Of a stretch of DNA of 64,000 nt, positions 54,521 to 64,000 are shown piece by piece; positions within the stretch are counted from its first letter, which is position 1, and each line of letters opens with the position of its first letter. The position numbers and the translations under genes are program-made. The DNA comes from Turnera subulata (Eukaryota > Streptophyta > Magnoliopsida > Malpighiales > Passifloraceae), in NCBI GenBank assembly GCA_028386065.3, contig JAKUCV010004474.1, positions 85,045 to 149,044 on the forward strand. Direction: 5' to 3'. The notes under the pieces are model-generated. The model was given only the letters and a program-made list of their open reading frames with translations, ran no database searches and was not told the DNA's origin.

Positions 54521-54523
54521 AAA

Positions 54524-57500
54524 TGAAACGCTCCGACCTAAATTTACCCAACATACAGTATTTACCGAACAACAGTGCCAACACGTGGCACAAATTGTGT
54601 AATACAACAGAAAACCGGCCAATTGGTCCAAAAATAATAACAATCACCCGACCTCGGGTACATCAACATCAATAGCACAGCGGAAGCATTTATAAACTCA
54701 ATGTCAACATATGCAAAGCCCGATGCAAACTAATGGATCCGAGTCCTGTCCGAGGGTACACTGCAGCTTGCCATGTGTGTTCCTGTACTCAGCACAAATC
54801 AAACTACATGACCGAGTCACGCAGGCGAGGGGTGAGTTCGAAGTGCTCACTAGGTAAAATCCATAAGTAAAGATAAATATACATGAAACCCATTAATAAC
54901 CAAGTCACATCAACAACAATTAACTAAGGTTCTCACATACCTTAAATAACACTCCTTGTGATTCTAGACACACTATTCCAATTTTATTATTAGGGCCCCT
55001 ATCACTAGTTAAATGGTGGCCGTCGCCAGGTAGTCAAGCTAGCTAGCCCATAGACCCCGCCCTGGTACCTCCACGTAATAACTGGCACGGACAGGAGCAG
55101 ACCCCAAGCACACTCTCCCCAGCACCATAAATATAAAGACTACCATCAGGCTATTCCAACATTTAACTGTGACTTACTAGATGTCTAAGTGTTTTCATTT
55201 TATTATCTTCTTTTCCCTCGATTTTTACTATGTCACTATTAACCGGCTATTATCTCATTATCCCGAACAGGCTCACGGCCTCTCCGCTCGTCTGGATAAT
55301 AACTTAACCAAACTGTCATTATATAATAGTACCCCCGGTTCTCAACTCACACAATTCTCACAATCAACAACAACAACAATAAACTTACTACTACCAACAA
55401 TTCCAACATCATCAATAACATCAAGAATCAATCACAGACACAGAAGTAGTATCATGCCAACAAATATCACACATAGTAAACAAACAACAACTTGATATCA
55501 CGGGCGGTATACAAATATTTACTTATCCTCACCTGATGCTTCCTAAATACTGACATATGATCCTGCTTCATTGTTACACGTACCTATATCATAACAAACT
55601 ATAATCACACATAAAGCACAACCATGATGATACGTATAATATATGTATGCTAATCGGTTATTAGTCGGCTTGTTAGATAACCACCCATTATCCTCCGTTA
55701 ACCATTTTCATTGAAGTATCATATTTGATTATTATTAACCATTAAATAAAATTCTACAATCTTAATAAGCGTTTATCTCACAGTATAAAATAATTTCTTA
55801 TGGAAAGTAACGGTTATGTACATATTTTAAAGTCTAATTGATAGTTAATAATACGGCGATAGTGGCATACCCGACAATAAACTGGTGGTGAAAAAAAATA
55901 AGACAGCCAATATAATTTAATTATACATATGTATTTACATATATATTTTTATATGTTTGTTTAACATGTTTGGTAGTGGTATAATCAATGTAATACTCAT
56001 AAATAATAGGATTGATAAATTATATTATGTTGCTAAGTATGTGTGCCTTTCAAAGGTTTAATCCGATCAGAAAATCCGAAGGTAATCTTAGAGAAATTAA
56101 ATTCCAGTTATACATTAAACTTATGAAGATATAATCCAATACAAAATAAAATTGAATTATAGGCCAATTAATCATGTTCCCAGATTAAATAATTAATCCG
56201 TCAATTAACGTCATTAGCGTGTCTATGGTTATGTCCGTGAAGAGAGCATCTCGAGAACATGGGCTTCCGCACGTTCGGCCCGTTTCCGAGTGCGTGGTGC
56301 ACATCGAGCCCAAACCCGAGCTCATAGGAGTTAACAGGTCCAAGGAATTACCACGGTATTTCGTCAACGGTTCTGTCTCGTGGAAAGATACCCGAGTCCT
56401 CGCCGGAAAATTCCCGAGACAATAGATTCTTGTTGGATTCCGTCCTGTTACTGTTCACTGTTACCATTCTGGCTACTGTTCATCACCAAACAAACACCCA
56501 ACCAGCCGTATAGAGTCACCAATGAACCAATCAACAGCACCATCACAGTCCACACTCACCACCCCGGCAGCCCTCCAAGGTCACCGTCCCCAAACAAAAC
56601 AACCAACAACCGACTCAACCCACAACTAAAATAATAAAGACGGAAATGAGAAATGGAGAAGCACGACCAGGAGCTCACCCGGCGCTGCGACGTCACCGTC
56701 GTCGTTCGTTAGGGGTGGCGACATGCGCCACTGGACGTGCAAGAAGGGCAAGGTGTCAGATCGGCGCCGCAGAAACAGGGGAGGAGGAAGAGGAGGCGCG
56801 AAGGTGGCACGCGTTGCAGAAAAAAGGGAGAAGAGGTCGGGCATTCTGTGCGCGATCGGGGTTTGTGCTCCGCGCTGACAGCGGTGGTGGATTTGAGGAG
56901 GAGGAGGAATCAGACCCCCTTTTTCACGGTGGCGGCTCGAGCTCAGTCCCCTGATGGTGTCGAGCTCGTCTCGGGCGGCCATGGCGTCGTCTGTCTGCGA
57001 ACTGCAGCGGCTGTAAGCGAGGCGGAGATCGGACGCAGAGGCGGCAGCGCCTTGCTGCAGGGGAGGACGGCGCGGCGAGGGAGAGAGCAAGGAGAGTGGT
57101 TGATGGTGGTGACGAGGAAAGAGTGCAAGTGGTGGTGGTGGTGGTTGGTGGGTGCGGGCGGCAGTTCGAGGGGGAGGAGAGAAAAAAGGGAGATGAGTGT
57201 AAGGGGTGCGTGTGTGAAAGCCGATGAAGGGGAAGAGATTAAAAGAAATGAAAGGAAGAAATTAAAGGAGAAAGAATAAAGAAAAGATGGAAAGAAAAGG
57301 AAGTGGGGGTTGCAGGTTTCGGTGATAGTGGGGTGGAGGAGGAGAAGAGATAAAATTAAAAAAAAAGAAAGTGGAGAAGATGGTGGAGGAGGGAACCGTT
57401 CGTGTCGGTGTAACGGTTGTATGATTGAGCAGGGAAGAATCTAACCACCAAAATGTCTCTTATGCCCTTCTTCCTTTATTTAGTTTTCAAACAACACGAG

Positions 57501-57717
57501 GGGCATAATTATTTTTTCGCTGTTTTCCAAACCGGAAAAATTCCAACTTGCCCGGAAAAAACTGCAAAAATATCCGGAACGTGGAACAAGGCTCGGTTTC
57601 GGGATCCGGCGCTCGATTTACCTTGAATTAATTACCCAAGATTAATTCATTTGGTAAATCACTGTATAAAGACTTTACAGTCCGGTAAAAATGTAAATTT
57701 TTACCCGGGCTGTTACA
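54524..57717 (-). repeat. 5' LTR of element 2
   Basis: 3,194 bases, homologous to 48669-51916 along its whole length, with indels. ORFs in its GC-rich part (56626-57279) mirror those of the other LTR and are not supported as genes. Confidence 0.92.
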
Positions 57718-57880
57718 AAGCCCATATTGATGCCCTATACATAACCGTTCAGGCCAAGAAAAATCAGATACCCTTGGTGTTAATAGATAATGGATCCGCC
57801 CTGAATGTTTGTCCATTAAGAACCGCGAGTTCCTTTGGATTTGGAGTTGCGAGAATTCATACACAAACTTCTGAATAGTG
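57718..57880 (+). pseudogene. Tat-like protease, right part
   Basis: After the target copy the host frame resumes: HIDALYITVQ and LVLIDNGSALNVCPLRTASS. The DNGSALN active-site form is usual for the Tat/Ogre group. Homology is lost at about 57850, and a stop (TAG) follows at 57876. RT, RNase H and integrase of this element are not in the window to the right. Confidence 0.82.
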
Positions 57881-58360
57881 TATAAAAAAATGAGTAAATA
57901 GTTTTTTCTGTCCCTTCACTTTATCAATTTCGCATTTATTGTCCCTCTTCGTTTTTTTTCACTCATGTCGTCCCTCAACTCTTGATTTACCGGGTCAGGT
58001 GGTCATTTTTACCTGCTACAGCAGGTTGGTAGCTGTGGAGCTGACACGTGTCGTGTGGGGCCCATGGTGTGTCTAATTTTTATTTTTCTTTTTTATTTTT
58101 CTTTTCCTAAAATTTAATTTTAAAAAATTTTATTTGGATTAACATAAATCAGTTTTTATAATTAAAAAATGAGGCCCAAGACACTAATTTTGCTAATATG
58201 ACTACACACTAATTAATTGGGAACATTGATTGAGGTGTTTTGGCACCATTTAAACTGAATTTGTGTTAAATTATGGTTTTTTTTCTTCCAATGTTTAATT
58301 TCTAAAACCATAATCTGAATTAAATGAAGGAAAAAATATAATTAAGTGCATAACCACATC

Positions 58361-58661
58361 CGTCTTTCCTCCGACTCCAACACCCAGCGGTTCAACCACA
58401 TCTACATGTTTGGGGGATGAAGCTCCACTACACCAACCTCTCCGACACCTCCTCCCTCCACCGGTGCCCCAACACCATCCTCCCCGATGAGGTCTACAAC
58501 CTCGCCGCCCAATCTCATATTGTTGTGCCCTTCTAGATCCCTGACTACACAGCCACCTGCGCCCTCTGCCTCCTCGTGGCCGTCAGATCCCACTTTGCCG
58601 CCACGGGGATGTCCAACATCCACTACTACCAAGCCGGCTCCTTTGAGAAGTTCGAATCCAC
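58361..58661 (+). pseudogene. GMD-like: captured GDP-mannose 4,6-dehydratase fragment
   Basis: The plus strand reads NTQRFNHIYMFG, and after a frame change LHYTNLSDTSSLHRCPNTIL, PDEVYNLAAQSHIVVPF, a TAG, then IPDYTA and NIHYYQAGSFEKFEST. This is the part of GMD (MUR1 in Arabidopsis) around the YNLAAQSHV motif of the Rossmann-type NDP-sugar dehydratase, an enzyme of GDP-fucose synthesis. About 100 codons. One frameshift and one stop. It ends where the COG4 piece begins. Confidence 0.82.
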
Positions 58662-58673
58662 CTTAGTGAAATT

Positions 58674-59045
58674 GGCGTCAATGCGTAGGAGCGTGGAGTT
58701 GACGCGGGACTGGGCGAGGCCGAGGTCACAGACCTTGGCGTTGATGACGTCGACAAGGTGGGAGGTGGAGCGGAATTTGGAGAGCATGTGGTCGGAGTCG
58801 GCGGTGACTATGTCGAGGATGTGGGCGGAGTTGCGCAGGTGGATGAGGTGCTTGTCGAGATCGGAGCGCTGGGCGAGGAGGTTGTCGAGGTCGAGGGCGC
58901 GTTGGTAGGCGATGCACTCGTGGAGGACGTGCGTCATGGCACCGACGTCGGTGAGGCTGCGCATATGGTCCAGCGCCTACGGAGTGCCGAACTTTGTGGA
59001 GGATTCGATGGCGGTGGTGGCGAAGGACGAGTCGTCTGGTTGTTG
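58674..59045 (-). pseudogene. COG4-like: captured COG4 N-terminal fragment
   Basis: The minus strand reads SSFATTAIESSTKFGTP, a TAG (58977-58979), then ALDHMRSLTDVGAMTHVLHE, CIAYQRALDLDNLLAQRSDL, DSDHMLSKFRST and LAQSRVNSTLLRIDA. This is the N-terminal coil region of subunit 4 of the conserved oligomeric Golgi complex, a tether in retrograde Golgi traffic. One stop codon; otherwise open through 112 codons. It lies tail-to-tail with the GMD piece. Confidence 0.85.
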
Positions 59046-59531
59046 TAGCGGTTGCGGCGGCAGTTGAAGCGGAGGGCCTTTGAGGAGCGGCGATCCGGTA
59101 CAGGCGGACATACCTCCTCCAAAAAAACACCACAAAAACACTCAAGTTTTAATTTTGGTTAATTTTGTTCAATTTCGTTGACCAAAATATTATAGAGGGA
59201 TTAGATGAGATGATGATTATATTTAATTTTTTCTCATTGCAGAATCAGAAATTAATATTTATTTTTTAAAAAAATTTCTAACTTAAATAAAGATTTTTAA
59301 GGCTTTAATTTTAAAAAAAATATAAAAAAGGATAAAAAGAATAAAAATTATGCAGATCATAGCATCACTACCTCGTGTCAGCTCCACAACTTTTTACCTG
59401 CTGCAAAGGACCACCTGACCCGGTAAATCAAGAGTTGAAGGACGACATGAGTGAAGAAAAACGAAGAGGGACAACAAATGCGAAATCGATAAAATGAAGG
59501 GACAAAAAAAACTATTCACTCATAAAAAAAT

Positions 59532-60090
59532 GTAGACTTTGACTGTATAAGTTCTTTTAACTGTATATAAAAAAAAAAACGTATAGCTTCTATGGTTATT
59601 AAGCCTTAACCATATCCTTTTGCGGCCCTAATATTTTCGCTTGTCGAGAAGGAAAAGGGCCCATAATCGGGCCTTAAATTCATGTTAATATCGGAATACA
59701 CATGAGATATGGCGCACATTGGGCCTTACTTTCTAAGCTTCATTGGAGCAAGTCCTTTGGACACCAAGCCCTCAAGTTAATAAATTACAAGCATATCCAA
59801 TGATAGTGATTAATGAGCCCTTTTTATTTTCCTTCAAAAGGGGGAGAGATATTATGATATCCTAAGTTTGTGGGTATGATTTCATAGTAGTATATATGTT
59901 GATATTCTTTAATTTTAGTAGAAGTTTTTGGAGAGCACCACCCTTGCCGAATCATGGTTACTTCTAAGTCTGGCTTAATTAATTTACTGGAGCGTATGGC
60001 TAAATTTTTCCATTAGCTATGACAATCCACAATATAAAATTCGTGGTAGAGACTTTGATGACAAAGAAGAATTCAATGATATTTATCACC
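59532..60090. other. unassigned stretch
   Basis: About 560 bases right of the Pack-MULE without a recognised gene. Some cgggcctt/aagcccattgg-type motifs only. Confidence 0.4.
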
Positions 60091-60260
60091 GAAGGTGGTG
60101 GGCAGTGGTAAAGCCTTTAGCCTACCATCTCTAGGATTCGGATTCGAGTCCCGACGTTTCCAGTCAAGCTCCTTTAGTGCGATGTGGCCGAATATGGTCT
60201 TCCACACTGTGGGGTGATGGTCGTTGAGCCCGGTAACTCCCCGACACTATGACGTGTAGC
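60091..60260 (+). mobile_element. probable tRNA-derived SINE
   Basis: GGTGGGCAGTGGTAAAGCC (A-box-like) is followed ~40 bases on by GATTCGAGTCCCGAC (B-box-like). A non-coding body ends in a TA/CA-rich tail at about 60260. No clear target duplication. An Au-like SINE is likely. Confidence 0.5.
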
Positions 60261-60529
60261 AGGCTATATATATATACACACATATCTACCAAATTCAAGA
60301 TCTTTGATGACAAGAACAACAAATACTTTGCAAAGCAAGCACTCATTTACAAAGAACATTTGGGTTTTATTAGTCGAAAGCCCATCAGAGATTAGAATTC
60401 CTAAACGAAAGCAAAGTTCCAACGGAAAACCAGTAGGCTTTCAAGGTTTTAAAACTTTGGAATACGGCTGTATCTTTTGAGTAATTTATAATATTAGGCT
60501 CTATTAGTCTAAAGCCCATTTTGGATTGT

Positions 60530-60647
60530 AATTTTTTTTTTTTAGAATCCAAGAATTTCATTTAAGTGCAAGAATTTTGTTTAAGTGCATGAAGGTAGAC
60601 AAAACAAAACTGGGAACAGTTTGCGTCCAATGACAAAGGCCTTCACT
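60530..60647 (-). mobile_element. 5'-truncated LINE/retroposon tail with 18-base TSD
   Basis: 118 bases starting with a T run (poly(A) on the minus strand), flanked by AAGCCCATTTTGGATTGT at 60512-60529 and 60648-60665. A long target duplication and a poly(A) end are marks of target-primed reverse transcription. Too short to name a family. Confidence 0.8.
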
Positions 60648-60665
60648 AAGCCCATTTTGGATTGT

Positions 60666-61087
60666 GATCTTATTTTTTTGAGTAACTCTTAGAGTGGAGA
60701 CCTATGTGAAGATAAAATTATATTCAACTTCAAGAATAACATTATCATATTCAACATTAATTTTTTTGGGCAACATGAATCACTTCACTAGTAATTGTTT
60801 TTTTTTCAAATTCTACATTAATAAGTTCTCTCAATTGTAAGAGCCGGAACAAAACCACAAACAATAACAAAAAGTTCCCATCACTTTGTTAGAATATTTT
60901 GTGTCTCTATACAAATCCTTTGTTTCAAGTGAATAAAATGTCGGAGCTGATTAGAATGGTTGCACAATCACTAATGAGCTTTTGTCTTTCCGTAAAAGAA
61001 AAAACATCATTGCTGTCATTATTGCTCCTTCGATAGAGGTCTCTGATTTCCGATTAATTTGATACTAAATCCTTTATATCAACGCAT
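60666..61087. other. unassigned stretch
   Basis: AT-rich, nothing recognised. Confidence 0.4.
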
Positions 61088-61098
61088 AACAGACAGCC

Positions 61099-61164
61099 TA
61101 ATTTGATGTAATGTCGTGTCGTTTGGGCTAGGCCCCCTGTTTTCATAAAAAAAAAGAAGAAAAA
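61099..61164 (+). mobile_element. LINE 3' end fragment with TSD
   Basis: 66 bases, ggctaggccccctgttttc then an A-rich tail, flanked by AACAGACAGCC (61088-61098 and 61165-61175). The TAGGCCCCCTGTTTT end is like the 3' UTR of plant LINEs. Confidence 0.7.
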
Positions 61165-61175
61165 AACAGACAGCC

Positions 61176-63250
61176 AAACTGGATCCACAACATCAAAATC
61201 AACTAATCAAGGGATTAGTAATATATTTCATTAGTTACCACGTCAAGCATATAGAAAGCTTGATTGAAAATGTGACAAATGGAAACCCATCTTAAAATAA
61301 GTAGCTAAGATGCTTATCACCCACTAAGACACCAACCCTAGTTATATAATCACTAACGGACAAACAAGAGAATTTCTCTCATACATTTCTTTTCTTCCTC
61401 CTTTGTGGATCTTGAGAAAGGGAAGTGTATATCTTCTCCTCTGATCTTGGGCCCAATGCTTTGAGATAGAATCCGATCCGGTGCACGTGTTTGTTACTTT
61501 GTTTAATGAAGTAATTAACGGGAACAAAGACCAAGTCCGCTCCTCTTTTTGTTTGGTACCTACGACAAAAAAAAAAAATAAATAAATGAACAAGAAGATC
61601 AATGCTGCCTGCTACTCGAGGGGGATGCACTAAGACAAGGTTTTGAGGTTGTTTGAAGAGAAGAATTAGGATCTGGCTGCTGATTCCTCTCACAAGGGTG
61701 GCTCAATATATCATTTGAAATATTGAGTACTGATTCTACAAGAATATTTTTGACTTTCTATAACCAGGAAAAATGTTTACTCAGTGTAGATACATTTATT
61801 CGATAATCACCCATCTAATCTAACCATAGAATGCCATGTGATCTCATTCAATAGAGAACAACCACAGATTAATTTAAAAGTACAACAGCAATCTAAGTTC
61901 TGTAAAAAAAAAAAAAAGCACAATTGTGTGTGCAAGTGCATTAATTCTGATTCTTAATTTATAGGCAGCTAAAGCCAAGAGGCGAAAATTTCTATTCAAG
62001 GTAGTTGATTTGGACGAAAGTGATATGATAGATTCTTGTTCTTTTCATTTTTGTTAGTTGAACAAAATTACATAACCATTGAAGAATGCCGCGTAGAAAT
62101 ATTACTAATTTATACTGAAATATCTTTAATAAAATCAGGTGTACTTGCTTAAAGTCAGATTTGATTCTTTTCTTCCAAATATTTTAATTTTTGTATGTAG
62201 CAAAAGTCTTAAAACTCACACATATTATTGGCATGGGCCACCAGATATGGATTGGCAGTTTAAATGACAAGGCATGGCAGCAAGTTTGACTTGGTTGACT
62301 TTGAATATGGTGACCTGAAAATTCTAACCAAGCTAGCTAAGCTGGAGTCTTTGCCATCTGAGATTAGATATATTCTTGGTTGTCATGTCATACTATACAT
62401 GAATTTCAAAGAAATGGATCATAACAATTGACTGTATTGATCACTTTCTTGCTATTTCCATTCATTAGTTTTCTGTTTTCTTGAGATCAGTACTCTCCAT
62501 TCAAATCTTGGCATCTCTGGATTTCTTCATTTTTAAGTCCATCGTTCACACTAAGCTAAGGAATTATGTAAGAATATTTGGGGAAGAAGGGAGGGAAGGC
62601 GTGACAAACTTTGCCAAACTTGCCATGGAATCATACATATTCCTCCATTACTTAATTAAGTATATGTCGTATAAAGAATTTGCACACATGTTAAGAAATA
62701 CAGCTTCTCCTAATTTAAGGAGTAATAGCTTAGATTCTAAAATTAATCTACTAAATTATTCATAATTCTCTTAGGGTAGGCAAATGCTTAATCATCCTTG
62801 AGTCATGTATTGTCATGAATTTAGCATTCATAGAAAAAACTGCACCAGGTAATTAATGCATGACAGCGTACGGAAGCAATGCAGCTAAATATTTTTAAAA
62901 TGTAGATATTACCCTGTTACAGTTGCCACATATGCTGCATTCAAGTTGTCACAACAGTAGTAAGGTAAAAAAATAATTCTTTTTTCAATGGGTTTAGTGA
63001 CCTGTGTTTCTTCAGATTAGTCGATGATTAAGTATCAAAATTGAGATTTGCTTTGAAATGATACCAATATAAAATTTTATTATGATGACTCTCTATGTAT
63101 TATTAGTTGTGAACCACCTAGCAAATTATCGGTTTATCTACAATGTTTTTTTTTTTTATGCTAATCTACAATGTTATAGTAGTTTGCAGATAGACAGAGT
63201 CCAAACTTGGCCGGCCTATTGTCCAATACAATCCAATACAATTTGTGATT
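61176..63250. other. unassigned intergenic stretch
   Basis: About 2 kb without a gene or element I can support. The longest ORF (62481-62765, 94 codons) has no recognisable motif and AT-rich, non-codon-like composition. A dnaA-like or RNA gene was not seen. W-box-type TTGAC motifs near 62290 are too common to interpret. Confidence 0.4.
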
Positions 63251-63699
63251 AGTTTCCACCATCATCAAAATCCAACAATTTTGGCTTGGCCACAAAGACT
63301 TCCATATCTATACCTTCGTTGACCGGTGATATAGATAGGCCCAACCCGATGAGCAGGCCCAAAGACGTCAGGGCCCAAGATGAGGCCCAAGGATCAGGGA
63401 CCAGGACCTGCAGACGAGGCCCAAAGTCGGGAGGCCCACGAAACCTTATCAATAGGTTATCCAAAGGTGATCTGACGACAACCAATCGGAGCACGATACG
63501 TGGTCGGGCTGACTCCAAATAAATACCCCAAAAATCAGATATTTTGGGGGGCTTCTTCCATTCTCCTCCACTCACTCTCTCTCTCGGCTCTCTCACTCAT
63601 CTTCCCGATTTGCTCCCCTGTACTCATTCATCCTCTATTGTACCACAATTACACAACATCAATAAAGGAAGGCACCCCCTGATTCTGTTTTACATCAGT
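63250..63699 (+). repeat. LTR of a Ty3/gypsy or LARD-type element, entering at the right edge
   Basis: A GC-richer block with aggcccaa repeats, TATA-like CAAATAAATA at ~63516, a CT-rich leader, and AATAAAGG near 63661. It ends ACATCA, followed directly by a primer-binding-like GTTTGGTTCCGTTGCCGGGA. The left boundary is uncertain. Only one LTR is in the window. Confidence 0.55.
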
Positions 63700-63720
63700 T
63701 TGGTTCCGTTGCCGGGAACG
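63700..63720 (+). other. primer-binding-like site
   Basis: TTTGGTTCCGTTGCCGGGAA next to the LTR end. It resembles the TGGCGCCGTTGCCGGGGA start of Athila-type interiors. Confidence 0.5.
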
Positions 63721-64000
63721 ATTTGAAAGCCATATAATCCATCCAGCCATCAACCGTTCAATCCATTGGCATATCATCAACAAACGACAACGATTTCAGC
63801 ATGCACAGAATCAGCAAACCAACAACAAGCGTTCAGAGCATCAATACATCAACAGATTTAACAGATCCAGCATAGTTTACAAACAACGATTATATTTGTC
63901 CACGGTAAATTTATTCAACCATCCAACTAATGTATTTTAATGCCTAAACTTGTGCAGATCTTGAAATGAGAATGAAAATCAAAGCCAAACCAGAAACGTA
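63721..64000 (+). other. leader of the right-edge LTR element
   Basis: 280 bases rich in catcaac/aacaac words without an ORF. Continues out of the window. Confidence 0.4.

Larger units (their letters stand above)
48669..57717 (-). mobile_element. complete non-autonomous LTR retrotransposon with antisense two-ORF cassette
   Basis: 9,049 bases flanked by a perfect target duplication AAGCC (48664-48668 and 57718-57722). LTRs are 48669-51916 and 54524-57717, both TGAAACG...GTTACA. They differ by 12 bases in the first ~232. On the minus strand a PPT junction precedes the left LTR and a PBS follows the right LTR, so the element is minus-oriented. The 2.6-kb interior has no gag or pol; it carries two plus-strand ORFs. 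By size it resembles a LARD. Confidence 0.92.
57892..59521. mobile_element. Pack-MULE with GMD and COG4 gene fragments
   Basis: 1,630 bases with ~125-base terminal inverted repeats (GAGTAAATAGTTTTTTCTGT at the left, the near complement at the right). A perfect 10-base target duplication ATAAAAAAAT lies at 57882-57891 and 59522-59531. TSD length and long TIRs fit Mutator-like elements. No transposase. The interior carries two pieces of unrelated host genes in opposite orientation. Confidence 0.92.

Noticed and set aside
62481..62765. 94-codon plus ORF
   Set aside because: No motif, AT-rich, no neighbours or promoter signals that support a gene.
1..64000. CRISPR arrays, tRNA or rRNA genes, prokaryotic operons
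   Set aside because: No direct-repeat/spacer pattern or RNA gene signature; the window is plant nuclear DNA. The tRNA-like boxes belong to SINEs.

Overview
The window is plant nuclear DNA, most likely from a eudicot. I base this on the mix of Ty3/gypsy Tat/Retand, Tekay-like, Ty1/copia, LINE, Helitron, MULE and tRNA-SINE families, and on host fragments that resemble plant ARIADNE, GMD, COG4, RPA12 and a PPR protein close to MRL1. I cannot name the species. Well over half of the sequence is recognisably mobile-element DNA. No tRNA, rRNA or CRISPR locus was seen.

Layout. 1-290: tail of a Tat-like pol. 291-7930: decayed Tekay-like element on the minus strand (3' LTR, PPT, integrase, RNase H, RT, protease, gag, truncated 5' LTR). 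7931-12470: rearranged copy of an LTR family that carries two plus-strand ORFs antisense to the element. 12471-14058: Tat-like LTR piece plus an antisense-ORF remnant. 14059-19863: decayed Retand/RIRE2-like element, minus. 19939-20860: gene fragments (RPA12 zinc ribbon, MRL1-like PPR). 21018-21206: SINE.

21337-27296 and 36175-40400 are a direct duplication. Each copy has one intronless RBR (ARIADNE-type) gene whose RING2 catalytic cysteine is Thr, then an LTR-like promoter segment and a TIR element. Copy 1 was later hit by a Helitron and copy 2 by a MULE-type MITE, and each insertion has its empty site in the other copy. Between the copies lie a gag-only copia element (27611-29499) and a broken LINE (about 29890-36128) with a MITE in its reverse transcriptase.

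40493-57880 holds a TRIM and then a nest. A kelch-gene fragment is cut by a copia element, which is cut by a Tat-like element (44967 on). That element is cut between gag and protease by a complete 9.05-kb non-autonomous LTR element (48669-57717, TSD AAGCC). The latter has 3.2-kb LTRs and an antisense two-ORF cassette homologous to that of the element at 7931-12470. Codon-level comparison of the two cassettes shows substitutions concentrated at synonymous sites, so the antisense proteins appear to be under selection. This is the best candidate for an undescribed system.

57892-59521 is a Pack-MULE (10-bp TSD) carrying pieces of a GDP-mannose 4,6-dehydratase gene and, in opposite orientation, of COG4. 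59532-64000 is mostly unassigned, with one probable SINE, two short LINE tails with TSDs and, at the right edge, an LTR with a primer-binding-like site.
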